DNA of 29,034 bases, from contig JALKBU010000654.1 of the NCBI GenBank assembly GCA_023091735.1, positions 1-29,034 of the forward strand, in the 5' to 3' direction. The notes under the pieces were generated by a model, which worked only from the letters and a program-made list of their open reading frames with translations, ran no database searches and was not told the origin of the DNA. Positions within the stretch are counted from its first letter, which is position 1; the number at the start of each line of letters is the position of its first letter. The stretch comes from Trichomonas tenax. Its lineage: Eukaryota > Parabasalia > Trichomonadida > Trichomonadidae. Below are positions 28,908-29,034 of this stretch, piece by piece. The translations under genes were made by a program, and so were the position numbers.

Positions 28908-29034
28908 ATGACTGACAAGAATGGTAAAATTCAAGTTCGTAAGAGAAAGGTTCCATTAACTAATACGTCAACTGAATCAAAACCTGTAGAAGTTAATGAA
29001 GAAAGTAAGGAGCAAGTTACTGAACCAGTAGAAA
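28908..29034 (+). CDS. unidentified gene, 5' part, second copy, runs off the window
   Basis: Mirror of 1-127. The frame is open from 28827 (after an in-frame TAA at 28824-28826) to the last base, with the first ATG at 28908. Both arms end at the same point of this frame, so the 3' part is missing from both. Confidence 0.45.
   Translation, partial: MTDKNGKIQVRKRKVPLTNTSTESKPVEVNEESKEQVTEPVE

Larger units (their letters stand above)
14613..29034 (-). repeat. right arm of giant palindrome
   Basis: Mirror of 1-14422. Even fast-mutating low-complexity tracts match in length: the 13-unit acidic repeat, the poly(A/T) run next to the start of the 759-residue gene, and the 26-nt tandem repeat. This implies very recent origin, active gene conversion, or a technical artefact. 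Confidence 0.97.

Noticed and set aside
1..29034. tRNA, rRNA and CRISPR arrays
   Set aside because: I saw no tRNA-like arm pattern, no conserved rRNA segment and no spacer-repeat array; the regular repeats present are coding or short tandem units.

Overview
The window is one very large inverted repeat. Every base from 1 to 14422 that I compared is mirrored, reverse-complemented, in 14613-29034 (position i pairs with 29035-i). Every gene, intergenic stretch and small repeat therefore occurs twice, once per arm. Only the central 190 bases break the symmetry: a 69-bp imperfect inverted repeat with six mismatches (14423-14491 against 14544-14612) encloses a 52-nt unmatched spacer (14492-14543).

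The DNA looks like a eukaryote of the trichomonad (Parabasalia) type. It is AT-rich and the genes have no visible introns. TAA and TGA act as ordinary stops. Untranslated regions look very short, and a TAAA tetranucleotide, the known Trichomonas poly(A) signal, overlaps or abuts several stop codons. An N-terminal helical domain plus ankyrin repeats is also a typical trichomonad architecture. The species is inferred, not proven.

Each arm, from its outer edge to the centre, holds: (1) the 5' part of an unidentified gene running off the edge, divergent from a small Lys/Glu-rich gene (258-620); (2) a repeat-rich gene-free stretch with a 26-nt tandem repeat, a perfect 20-bp hairpin, a ~210-bp dispersed repeat and a ~0.9-kb GGAAT-rich element with terminal inverted repeats; (3) a class I/II PLP aminotransferase resembling ACC synthase, interrupted by one in-frame TGA (3413-4591), converging on (4) a 759-residue coiled-coil protein with 13 acidic repeats (4666-6945); (5) a 1.9-kb divergent intergenic region with a second, inverted copy of the ~210-bp repeat, a GC-rich patch and clustered TCACTTTT motifs; (6) an ankyrin-repeat protein (8847-10019) converging, 32 bp apart, on (7) a SAPS-domain protein resembling the PP6/Sit4 phosphatase regulatory subunits (10052-11476); and (8) about 3 kb without a convincing gene up to the centre. 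The two SAPS genes are thus head-to-head across 6.1 kb of gene-free DNA.

The genes look like unrelated housekeeping or family genes rather than one pathway. The exception worth a look is the SAPS/ankyrin pair, because animal PP6 holoenzymes combine a SAPS subunit with an ankyrin subunit. The main novelty is the palindrome: its centre has the form expected if a strand snapped back at a pre-existing short inverted repeat and was copied outward. The sequence alone cannot tell a real palindromic amplicon or chromosome end from an amplification or assembly artefact.
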